Shown here: piece by piece, positions 16,902 through 25,856 of the stretch
Position numbering within the stretch: position 1 is the stretch's first letter
Layout: every line of letters begins with the position of its first letter
NCBI GenBank assembly: GCA_963729275.1
Contig: CAVSNH010000009.1
Span: 1 to 25,856 of the forward strand
From: CAVSNH01 sp963729275
GTDB taxonomy: Bacteria > Actinomycetota > Acidimicrobiia > Acidimicrobiales > RAAP-2
Length of the DNA: 25,856 nt
Direction of reading: 5' to 3'
Position numbers and translations under genes: made by a program
The notes under the pieces: model-generated
Told to the model about the DNA's origin: nothing
Seen by the model: the letters and a program-made list of their open reading frames with translations, nothing else
Database searches by the model: none

Positions 16902-18065
16902 ATGGACTTCATCGAATCCGACGAGCTGCAGATGCTGCGGGAGGCGGTGGCCTCCATCGCCTCGAAATTCGGCCACGACTACTACGTGGCCAAGGCTCAC
17001 GCCGACGAGCGCACCGACGAGCTGTGGAAGGCGGTGGCGGAACCGGGCTTCCTCGGGGTAAACGTCCCCGAGGAGTACGGCGGGGGCGGGGGCGGCATCA
17101 GCGAGCTCGCCGTCGTCCAGGAAGAGCTGGCGGCCGCCGGTTGCCCGCTGCTCGTGATCGTCGTGTCGCCGGCCATCTGCGCCACCATCATCGCCCGCTT
17201 CGGAACCGACGCCCAGAAGCAGCGGTGGCTCCCCCGCTTCGCCACCGGCGAGCTCAAGATGGCCTTTGCCATCACCGAGCCCGACGCCGGCTCGAACTCC
17301 CACAACCTCTCCCTCACCGCTACGAAGGACGGCGACATCTACCGCCTCAACGGCTCGAAGTACTACATCTCAGGAGTCGACGAGTGCGAGGCCATCTTGG
17401 TGGTGACCCGCTCGGGTGTGGACCCGGAAACGGGCCGCGGCCGCCTCTCGCTGTTCGTGGTCGACGTCGACACGCCGGGACTCCAGAAGCAGGTCCTCCC
17501 CGTCGAGATCACCGCCCCCGAGAAGCAGTTCACCTTGTTCTTCGACAACGCCCAGGTCGACGCCGACCGGTTGATCGGTGACGAGGGTGAGGGCCTCCGT
17601 CAGGTCTTCGTCGGCCTCAATCCCGAGCGCATCCTCTCTGCGGCCACCGCCAACGGCATCGGCCGCTATGCGCTCACCCGCGCCGCCGACTACGCCAAGA
17701 CGCGCGAGGTCTGGGGCACTCCTATCGGGCGGCACCAGGGCCTGTCCCACCCCCTGGCCAAAGCCAAGGTCGAAGTGGAGCTGGCCCGGCTCATGACCGA
17801 CAAGGCAGCCTGGCTCTGCGACCACGCCGGCGAGACGCCCGCCGCCGGTGAGGCGGCCAACATGGCCAAGTACGCGGCAGCCGAGGCGGCGCTGGCCGCG
17901 CTCGACCAGGCCATCCAGACCCACGGCGGGAACGGCATGTCGAGCGAGTTCGGTCTGGCCGACATGTGGGGCATGACCCGTCTGCTCCGGATCGCACCGG
18001 TCAGCCGCGAGATGATCCTCAACTTCGTGGCCCAGCACTCCTTGGGACTACCCAAGTCCTACTGA
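16902..18065 (+). CDS. Acyl-CoA dehydrogenase (AtuD/isovaleryl-like)
   Basis: This FAD enzyme of 387 residues oxidises an acyl-CoA to the 2,3-enoyl-CoA, passing electrons to ETF. It has the N-terminal helical domain with VNVPEEYGGGGGG, the flavin-contact segment AFAITEPDAGSNSHN (about 123-137), the NGSKYYISG stretch, and the C-terminal helical domain with QTHGGNGMSSEFGLADMW. The usual medium-chain catalytic Glu position near the C-terminus is Pro366 by my alignment (RIAPVSREM). E242 in GLNPERILSA falls where isovaleryl-CoA and long-chain enzymes carry their base. ATG 16902 is supported by AAGGA at 16890-16894 with a 7-nt spacer. In the operon it would act before the carboxylase, as citronellyl-CoA dehydrogenase (AtuD) does, though the exact substrate is not shown. 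Confidence 0.9.
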   Translation: MDFIESDELQMLREAVASIASKFGHDYYVAKAHADERTDELWKAVAEPGFLGVNVPEEYGGGGGGISELAVVQEELAAAGCPLLVIVVSPAICATIIARFGTDAQKQRWLPRFATGELKMAFAITEPDAGSNSHNLSLTATKDGDIYRLNGSKYYISGVDECEAILVVTRSGVDPETGRGRLSLFVVDVDTPGLQKQVLPVEITAPEKQFTLFFDNAQVDADRLIGDEGEGLRQVFVGLNPERILSAATANGIGRYALTRAADYAKTREVWGTPIGRHQGLSHPLAKAKVEVELARLMTDKAAWLCDHAGETPAAGEAANMAKYAAAEAALAALDQAIQTHGGNGMSSEFGLADMWGMTRLLRIAPVSREMILNFVAQHSLGLPKSY

Positions 18066-18282
18066 CCGCAACGCGGTATTCCTCCCCGGCGGCAGCACCG
18101 GGCGGGGGTCGCGGCTGGGCCGCGGCGTCAGGCCTCCCGCAAGCGGCGACGGCCCCGCCGGACTGATCGGTCGCCCCTTCGAGGGTGCTCAAGCTGGCGC
18201 TCCAAGGGGTCGATCACCCAGGTGCAGGTGGAATTACGTCTATGGCCAAGCCCGGGCGCGTTCGTACCCTGCATGAAGAGCC
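18066..18282. other. Intergenic gap between catabolic and pilin operons
   Basis: This 217-nt GC-rich gap shows no gene. A CCCGG/CCGGG stem with an 8-nt loop at 18085-18102 could help end the upstream transcript but lacks a T-run. TACCCT at 18265-18270 fits a TAnnnT -10 just before ATG 18283, without a good -35. Confidence 0.3.
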
Positions 18283-21005
18283 ATGGAGCGCCGACCTACC
18301 CACCAACCATCCCGTCGACAGGGCCTCACGCCCTGCCGCCGCATCGCGCACCGACGCGGCTCCGACCGGCGCGCCGCCTACCGCGACGCCGGCATCACGC
18401 TCATCGAGGTGCTCGTGGCCTTCATCGTCCTCATGGTCACGGTCATCCCCCTCTCCTACCTCCTCACTTCCACGCTGGCCAGCGCCTCCACCGCTCGTCA
18501 GCGCGAGGCGGCCCTCCAGCTGGCCGACTCATGGGTCGAGATCTTGTCCAACACGACGCCTCCTACCGGGCTCGACGGCACGATCCTCCAGGGTTGGAAT
18601 ACACCGTCGGTCCCCTCCGGAGCCATCGCCCCGAGGTCGACCAGTGTCGCGGGCACCAACTTCACGGTGTCGGCCGACTACTCGTATCAGTCGGTCAACC
18701 AAACCGGTCAGTCCGACCTCTGTACGGACGAGGAGCCACCGAGCCCCAATCACCCGGGCGTCATCCAGCTTCAAATCAGGGTGACCTGGGACAACGGGAA
18801 CCAGCAACTCTTCGATACGACCAACATCAACTACCCGAAGCCGGGGCTGCAGACCCAAGGGTTCATCGCCGTGCAAGTGACCAACGCGGGTGGGTTGGAC
18901 GCCCACGGAAACACTGCAGCCCAGCGGCTCGAGGCGGTCAACATCAACGTCTCCGGCGGCGGTCTGGGGGCGACAACGCTCAGTCTCAACCCGGACCCGA
19001 ACGGGTGTGCCTTCGTGCAGGTGCCGCCGGCCACTGGCTACATCGTGGCGGTCCAACAGCCCACCAGCGGCGCTCTCTCCGATTACTCAGGTATTCCGCC
19101 CTTCGTCGATCTCAACGGTAATACGTCAGACAGCTACACCGAAACCGTGAACGTCACCGCCGAGACGACGGTGGCGGTCACCTACGACGAGGGAATCGGC
19201 ACCTCCATCTCGTACGGCGGGGCCTCGGCCGTCGCCGGCGGCGTGGAGTGCCCGGGTTCGTCGTCCCTCAACTGCCTCACCTTGGGCAACGGGTCTCCGA
19301 ACGCTGTTGCGGCCTGGGTCGGGACTTCGTCCAGCTGGGCGTCGACGACGCTGGCCGGTACCACGACTATCGCCCAAGTTGCCTGCACATCGGGCGATTC
19401 CACCTGCGTGGGCGTGGGCGACGAGATGGGCTCAGGATCGACCGGCGTCATCCTCACGACCTCCACGAACTTCGGAGCGGTGAACGCCGACCAACCGCCC
19501 TCCGGGGTCACCGACATCACCAGCGTCGCCTGCCCGTCGACCAACGGGTGCTACGCGCTGGGGAAGACCAGCACCGGGCCGGTGTTGCTGGCCGGAGCCG
19601 TCGGCCAGACTGGGGGCAACTCGGACTACTGGACGATAGTCGCCCCGACATCCACCACCTTCAGCTCGCTGTCGTCCCTCGCGTGCCCGACGACCACCAC
19701 CTGCGTCGTGGGCGAGTCTGCGTCCGTCAGTGGCGGGGCCACGACGGCCGGCGTCCTCCGACTCGACGGCGACCCAGCAGGTCTGGCCACCAGTCACAGT
19801 TGGACGCCGACGTTCACCCCCGAGATCGTCCCTTCGACCTTGCAATCGGTCGGACAGATCGCCTGCCCGAGCACATCTGAATGTGAGGCAACTGCTGTCG
19901 GCGACTCGACCAGCCCATCGGATCCGACCATCCTCACGGCGTCCATCGGCACGGCCCCCGACCAATGGGTGGGCGAATCCACCTTCCCGACGGGCACCGG
20001 CTCGATCACCGGGCTGTCCTGCACTTCCAGCGACTGTGTGGCCATCGGGACGGTCGCCAGCGGGGGCCCGGCGATCTGGACCGGCAACCTGGCCACTTCT
20101 GGCTCGCCGCACGATTGGGCAGCGGTCCCTGCCGGCACCAACGGCCTCCCCACCGGCGTCTCGGCAGTCACCTCGGTGGGCTGCGGCATCCCATCAGGCA
20201 CCGACACCGCCGCCTGCGTCGTAGCGGCCACCCCCAACAGCCAATCCGCCCCTGCCCTGTTGCTCGAAGGGTCGCTCACCGGCAGCTGGGTTTGGAACTC
20301 GACGACGGCGTCCACCAGCTCGTCGGTCCTCTATTACACCGGTGTGGCTTGCGAGGCTCCGGGCAGCGCAGGCTCGCTCTGCACGGCTGCGGGAGCGACG
20401 GCCAGCGGACCTGTGGTCGTCACCGCCTCGGGGCCCTCGAGCAGCTCGTGGAGCGTGGCGACCCCTTCCTCGCTGCCTGGCGCCACCGTGACCGGCATCC
20501 CTCTCGAGACTTCACCGGCCACCCTGGCCAGCTGGACGACCCGGGTCACCCAGGCCCAGGCCGGGACGTCGAACGTCAGCACGCTGTCCAACAACCTCTA
20601 TCCGCTCCCGAGCGGCTACTCCATCGTGGCCGGTGACTGCTCGTCCGAAGCCTCTACCTGGTCCGAAGGATCGCTCATGGCGTTGCCTGGCGGCACGGCC
20701 ACCGTGACCGTTCCACTCGGGCTGCTGCCGCTCCAGGTCGTGAGCTCGTTGGGCAGCCCGGTCGCCGGTGCGGCCGTCACGCTGACCGCCAGTTGGCCGA
20801 CCGCGGACAACTGCACGGCCGACACCTACACATTGCCCACCACCGATCCACAAGGATTCACGACGACGTCCGTCCCCTATGGCACGTACACCTACTCGGT
20901 GAACGGCACGACCGTCACCGGCACGACCGTCACGGTAGGTCCGACCTCGGTGACGGTGAGCCCCGGCGCCACCACCTACTTGCCCAAACCCATCTTGGTG
21001 CTGTC

Positions 21006-21009
<4 letters not shown>
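18283..21009 (+). CDS. PilV-like minor pilin with very large extracellular region of Cys-pair repeats
   Basis: The 908-residue protein has an Arg-rich leader of 37 residues ending in Gly, then ITLIEVLVAFIVLMVTVIPL. This is a class III (type IV prepilin) signal: prepilin peptidase would cut after G37, and E42 is the conserved Glu5. The following ARQREAALQLADSWVEIL helix resembles PilV. A Cna-B/transthyretin-like segment may span about 195-300. Residues about 320-730 hold eight repeats of about 45-60 residues, each centred on two cysteines: 323/331, 368/375, 417/423, 468/474, 528/534, 580/585, 634/645, 690/700, with the theme ACPST..C...G. This could be an eight-bladed beta-propeller. Residues about 810-905 look like a carboxypeptidase-regulatory-like beta-sandwich (SPVAGAAVTLTAS, TDPQGF, PYGTYTYSV). 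A normal PilV has under 200 residues. It probably sits at the pilus tip, exposed outside the cell. Confidence 0.8.
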
Positions 21010-22108
<1,099 letters not shown>

Positions 22109-22112
<4 letters not shown>

Positions 22113-25100
22113 GCAACATGCTCCGAATCGTCATACAAACGCCCACGCGAACCTGGAGGTCGGCCATCCGCCGCCGTCTGCGGTCCGCCTCCGACCTTGG
22201 TCAGACGGCCCTGGTCGCGGTAGTAACCGTGGCCGTCATCGGGACGATGATCGGCTTTATCCTCGTTTCGACCGTCGTCCAGTCCTACCCTCTCCAACAG
22301 CAACAGGCCGTGGGGGTCTACGCCAACCGCGCACTCGAGGCGGGAATCAATGCGTATGTGACGGCGGTCAACACCAACCCGAGCCTGGCCCAGTGCAACA
22401 GCAGTACCAACAACACTGGGCTCTGCAGCGGTCTCTCCTACGGGACATGGAACCCCGTCCCCGACTCGAACAGCGCAGGGGCGGACGCCGAGTACTACGC
22501 ATTCGGCAACCCGAAGCCGACCTTCGCCTCCCAAACCACCAACGCGCTCACCAGCCTGTCAGTGCAAGTCGTCGGGGCGGCGAAGGACCAGGGGACGACG
22601 AACGGCTACCTCTTCGACCAGGAGACCATGACCCTCACGCCGAGCAACGGCTTCCTCAACAACGTGTGGTGGACGAATTACGAGTCGTACAGTCCGAACG
22701 GGGACTACAGCACCTGCAACTACAACTGGAAACTGAACTACAAAATCGACAACGCCAACGTGGACTGCAGCCCTGTCTACTTCGGCCCCGCCGACTATCT
22801 CTTCGGGCCGGTGTACACGAACGACTCGGTGTTCGTTTCCGGTGACGGCACACCCGCCAACTCCCCCTCCTTCGGCACCACCAATGCTCCGTCGCCCGTG
22901 ATCACCGCCGACCCCCACTGCCAGTTCGTGGATGACGCAGACGGGATGAGCGGCAGCGATGCCAACTGTGGCCAGGCCAATAATGAAGTCGCCCTCTACG
23001 ACACCGTCAACAGCAAGTATGGCAACTCGGTGGAGACTCCGCCCTCCAGCGACTCCCAGCTCGGGGTCATCGCCTCCGAGTACGGCTGCCTGTACTCCGG
23101 CCCGACCCAGATCACGTTGTCGACCACGACGGGCGGAACCGGACAGATGACTGTGGTGAGCCCCGACACGAGCGAGAGCACGGTGACCTCCAACGGGAAC
23201 AACTACACCTGGGACAACAGCAACAACTCGACGAACCTCAACAACTGCCCGAACAATGGCACCGCGCCGCTGCCTCCAGACGGCGTCGTCTTCGTCCAGA
23301 ACGCGCCCTCGAGTCAGACCGTGGCCTGGGCCAACCCCCTGGACGGTCCCGTCTGGAACTCCGTGACCAACCTCACCGCCAGCCCAACGCCGTCCGCCGG
23401 ACACGCCACGACCCTGACGGCCACGGTGACCTCTGCCAGCAACCAGATCGACAACGGAGCGACGGTGGCCTTCAGTCAGACGACGACCAACTTCGGACGG
23501 ACCCAGACGGCTGTCATCAACAGCTGCTCGGCCGTCTCGTTGTCGGCGCCAACCGCGGTGATCCCCGCCACTAACCCAGCGACCTATACCTCCACGGCTA
23601 CCTGCGCCACGACGGAGTCCACGAGCGGCACGGGGGCCTTCTCGGCCGCCTACAGCGGTGGCAACTACACCGGCGCCTCCTCGGCCAACCTCGGGCAGAC
23701 CTACACACTGACCCCCACGGAGTCGTATGGTCCCTACTCCCAAGTCACTGCGGGCGGTTGCTCGAGCTGCTACTACGGCGAGACGAGCTCACCCGACTCG
23801 GAGGGCGACGCCTTCGTGAACGGTGCCCTCTCCGGCCAGCTCACCATCGGCACGGCCAACGACCTCATCGTCGACGGGAACATCAGCTACAACGACTGTC
23901 AGTTCAACAACCTCGGCTACGGCGGGTCGACCTATTGCCCCTACAACGACAGCGGCACCAACGACTCTCTCGGTTTGATCGCCGAGAACTACGCCGAGGT
24001 GGGTCGGCCTCTGCAGGCCTCGGGCTCCGGAGGTAACAACCCGACGATCGCGCCGTACTGCGCCGGCACACCCTCCGCCACCTGCGACCCCTCGAACGGC
24101 TCGAACGGCATCTCCATCGACGCCGCCGTCCTCGCCCTCAACCAGTCGTTCGTCGTCAACAACTACGGGGACGGCGGCTCCGAGGGCGACCTCGATGTCT
24201 ACGGTTCGATCCAGCAGTTTGCCAGGGGACCGGTCGGAACCTTCAACAACGGTGCCATCGTCACAGGCTACTCGAAGCACTACACCTGGGACCCGCTCCT
24301 CGACTTCGTGTCGCCACCCAGCTACCTGGCCCCGTCGACGGCATCGTGGGTCCTGCAGGGGGTGAGCGTCAACGCCGGCCTGAGCGGTACCAACGTGTGC
24401 CCGCCCCTCGACGCACCCTACGGCTCGGCAGGCAACACCTACCTCACGCAGTACTGCGCGTCGAGCTCGCCTGGTGGTCTGTCCGGCTACCCCACGTCGA
24501 CGGCGCCGACACCTCCCACCATCGGTCCGGCGACCGTCAACACCTCCAACGGAGCGGTGACGCTCAACTGGACCGACCCGGCCTACAACGGGGGGTCCCC
24601 CATCACGGGCTACTCAGTCGAGACGTACCCGAACTGCCCGAGCTGCACCGGGACTTCCGTTTCGAGTGCCACCGCTATCTCGACGACCATGACCGGATTC
24701 ACCCCGGGCACCTCCTACACCTTTGCCGTCAGCGCCACCAACGGTGTCGGCAGTGATGGATCGGGACGATCGAACTCCGTCACCATCCCCACCGTCCCCT
24801 CGCCACCGACAAATGTGGCTGCGGCGGTCAACGCCAACGGAACAGTCACGGTGAGCTGGACGGACCCGACGAACAGCGGATCGCCGGTCACGAGCTACTC
24901 GGTGGTTCCGAGCCCGACCTGCCCGGCCTGCACCGGGACGGCGGTCTCCAGCGGGACGGCCACCTCGACCATCGTGGGCGGGCTCACGTCCGGAACGACC
25001 TATAGCTTCACGGTGACGGCCACCAATGGCATCGGGACGAGCAACGCCTCAACGGCGTCGAATTCGGTGACCGCCCCGACCGTGCCGGGGGCACCCACCA

Positions 25101-25663
25101 TTGGTACGGCCACGGCTGGGGCAGCCACCGCCACGCTCACCTGGACCGCGCCGGCGAACACAGGGGGGTCGGCCATCACTGGCTACGTGGTCACGCCCTA
25201 TGTGGCCGGTGTCGCCCAGACACCACAGACGTTCACATCGACGGCCACCTCCGAGTCGGTCACCAACTTGACCAATGGCACCGCGTACACGTTCAAGGTG
25301 GCAGCCACAAATGGCGTCGGCACGGGAAACCAGTCAGCAGCGTCCAACTCGGTCACTCCGGCGACCGTCCCGGGCGCACCCACCGGGGTGAGCGCGACCG
25401 CCTCCGGCACCACCAATGCGGCGACCGTCACCTGGACGGCTCCGTCCTCCAATGGTGGCTCGGCCATCACCGGATATGTCGTGACGCCCTACCGCAACGG
25501 CACCATTGCCCAAACGCCGCAGACCTTCAGCTCGACGGCCACCTCCGAGTCGGTCACGGGTCTCACACAGTTCGACAGCTACACCTTCAAGGTTGCCGCG
25601 ATCAACGCTGCCGGTACCGGAAGTCAGTCAACGGCGTCAGGCTCGGTCACTATCAACCACTAG
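22109..25663 (+). CDS. PilX-like pilus assembly protein with Ig-like and four fibronectin type III domains
   Basis: The 1184-residue protein starts with a 31-residue basic leader ending LG, then QTALVAVVTVAVIGTMIGFIL. This resembles the PilX N-terminal region: small residues replace the usual TLIE, and position 5 is Val, not Glu. Glu5 is also absent in the tip pseudopilin GspK of type II secretion. After the helix comes ANRALEAGINAYV, as in PilX. Residues about 225-400 include FGPVYTNDSVFVSGD, a pattern seen in pilus assembly proteins of this kind. An Ig-like beta domain is at about 418-533, a 'DLIVDGNISY' segment near 585-595, and four FN3 domains are at about 799-895, 896-992, 993-1088 and 1089-1183. 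The first two FN3 copies carry CPSCTG and CPACTG. It is probably secreted through, or displayed on, the type IV pilus as an adhesive tip. Confidence 0.78.
24500..25660 (+). repeat. Four tandem FN3-coding repeats in two related pairs
   Basis: Each repeat is about 285-295 bp and encodes one FN3 domain (pattern PGAPT...TWTAP...GGSAITGYVVTPY...TSESVTNLTNGTAYTFKVAATN). Repeats 1 and 2 share a C-P-S/A-C-T-G insertion. Repeats 3 and 4 share Q-T-P-Q-T-F and S-T-A-T-S-E-S-V-T stretches. This suggests recent within-gene duplication. Borders are approximate. Confidence 0.85.
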
Positions 25664-25687
25664 AGTTGAAGCACGACCGGGCTGCAC

Positions 25688-25703
25688 CCAATCTACGGAT
25701 TGG
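25688..25703. terminator. 6-bp hairpin with UACG tetraloop after the pilin operon
   Basis: CCAATC and GATTGG form a perfect 6-bp stem closed by TACG; C(UACG)G is one of the stable UNCG-type tetraloops in RNA. It lies 25 nt after the last pilin-operon stop. No T-run follows, so a terminator or 3'-end stabiliser is likely but not proven. Confidence 0.45.
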
Positions 25704-25709
25704 CGCCGT

Positions 25710-25737
25710 CTGACCCACTCATCGGCCCAGGTAGAAT
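25710..25737 (+). promoter_or_regulatory. Candidate promoter for typA
   Basis: CTGACC at 25710-25715 resembles a -35 (4 of 6 with TTGACA). TAGAAT at 25732-25737 is a good -10 (5 of 6 with TATAAT). The spacer is 16 nt. Transcription would start around 25744-25747, at or within a few bases of the GTG at 25747, suggesting a leaderless or nearly leaderless mRNA. Confidence 0.55.
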
Positions 25738-25746
25738 CGTTCGTTT

Positions 25747-25856
25747 GTGCCCTTCCTAACCCGTGATGACCTGCGCAACGTAGCCATCGTGGCCCACGTC
25801 GACCACGGTAAGACGACCCTGGTCGACGCCATGTTGTGGCAGTCGGGTGCCTTCCG
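25747..25856 (+). CDS. typA: Ribosome-associated GTPase TypA/BipA, 5' part only
   Basis: The first 36 codons are in the window, starting MPFLTRDDLRN and then VAIVAHVDHGKTTLVDAMLW, SGAFR. The AHVDHGKTT stretch is the translational-GTPase P-loop, and the LRN start and LVDAML..SGAFR follow TypA/BipA rather than EF-Tu, EF-G or LepA. TypA acts on the ribosome in stress and low temperature, and helps 50S assembly in some bacteria. The gene is cut by the right edge. GTG 25747 is chosen because it is in frame and sits just after a good -10 element; no Shine-Dalgarno is present. Confidence 0.9.
   Translation, partial: MPFLTRDDLRNVAIVAHVDHGKTTLVDAMLWQSGAF

Noticed and set aside
18265..18270. TACCCT as -10 of the pilin operon
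   Set aside because: It fits TAnnnT, but there is no -35 at 16-18 nt, and such hexamers are common by chance.
18066..18282. Possible tRNA or small RNA gene in the gap before the pilin operon
   Set aside because: No cloverleaf arms, anticodon loop or GTTCRANNC-like T-loop found.

Overview
The window reads as a high-GC actinobacterial chromosome segment. An Acidimicrobiia-like origin is my inference, not a proof. It rests on the GC-rich coding style, frequent GTG/TTG starts, a glmU-prs pair, a near-leaderless typA start, and a surface protein carrying repeated 'ACPS..C...G' units. I saw no rRNA, tRNA, CRISPR array or insertion sequence.

Layout. (1) 1-8691 is a cell-surface glycan region. It holds a SAM methyltransferase, a large multi-pass membrane protein that may be a GT-C-type glycosyltransferase, a 1164-residue protein joining two glycosyltransferase modules to a coiled coil and a methyltransferase, and (opposite strand, convergent) a sulfotransferase with an N-terminal DUF4214-like segment. 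Parts of this region look lower in GC than what follows. (2) 8782-10987, minus strand, is a housekeeping pair: a GlmU-family uridylyltransferase with a shortened C-terminal half, followed 4 nt later by PRPP synthetase (prs). (3) 11243-18065, plus strand and divergent from glmU, is a tight catabolic operon: acyl-CoA carboxylase beta subunit, biotin-carrying alpha subunit, AtuA family protein, acyl-CoA dehydrogenase. The combination resembles the acyclic-terpene (citronellol/geraniol) pathway, or a related branched acyl-CoA route. (4) 18283-25663 is a three-gene operon with overlapping stop/start codons. In order and N-terminal type it matches minor pilins PilV-PilW-PilX, but two of the proteins carry very large extracellular parts: an eight-fold Cys-pair repeat in the first, and Ig-like plus four fibronectin type III domains in the third. 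(5) 25747 to the right edge is the start of typA/bipA, which runs out of the window.

How the genes may work together. The left block would build and decorate (methylate, sulfate) an exported polysaccharide. GlmU and Prs supply UDP-amino-sugar and PRPP precursors. The central operon would dehydrogenate and carboxylate a branched-chain acyl-CoA. The right-hand operon would make an adhesive tip for a type IV pilus whose core motor genes are not in this window. This last operon is the most promising candidate for something poorly described.
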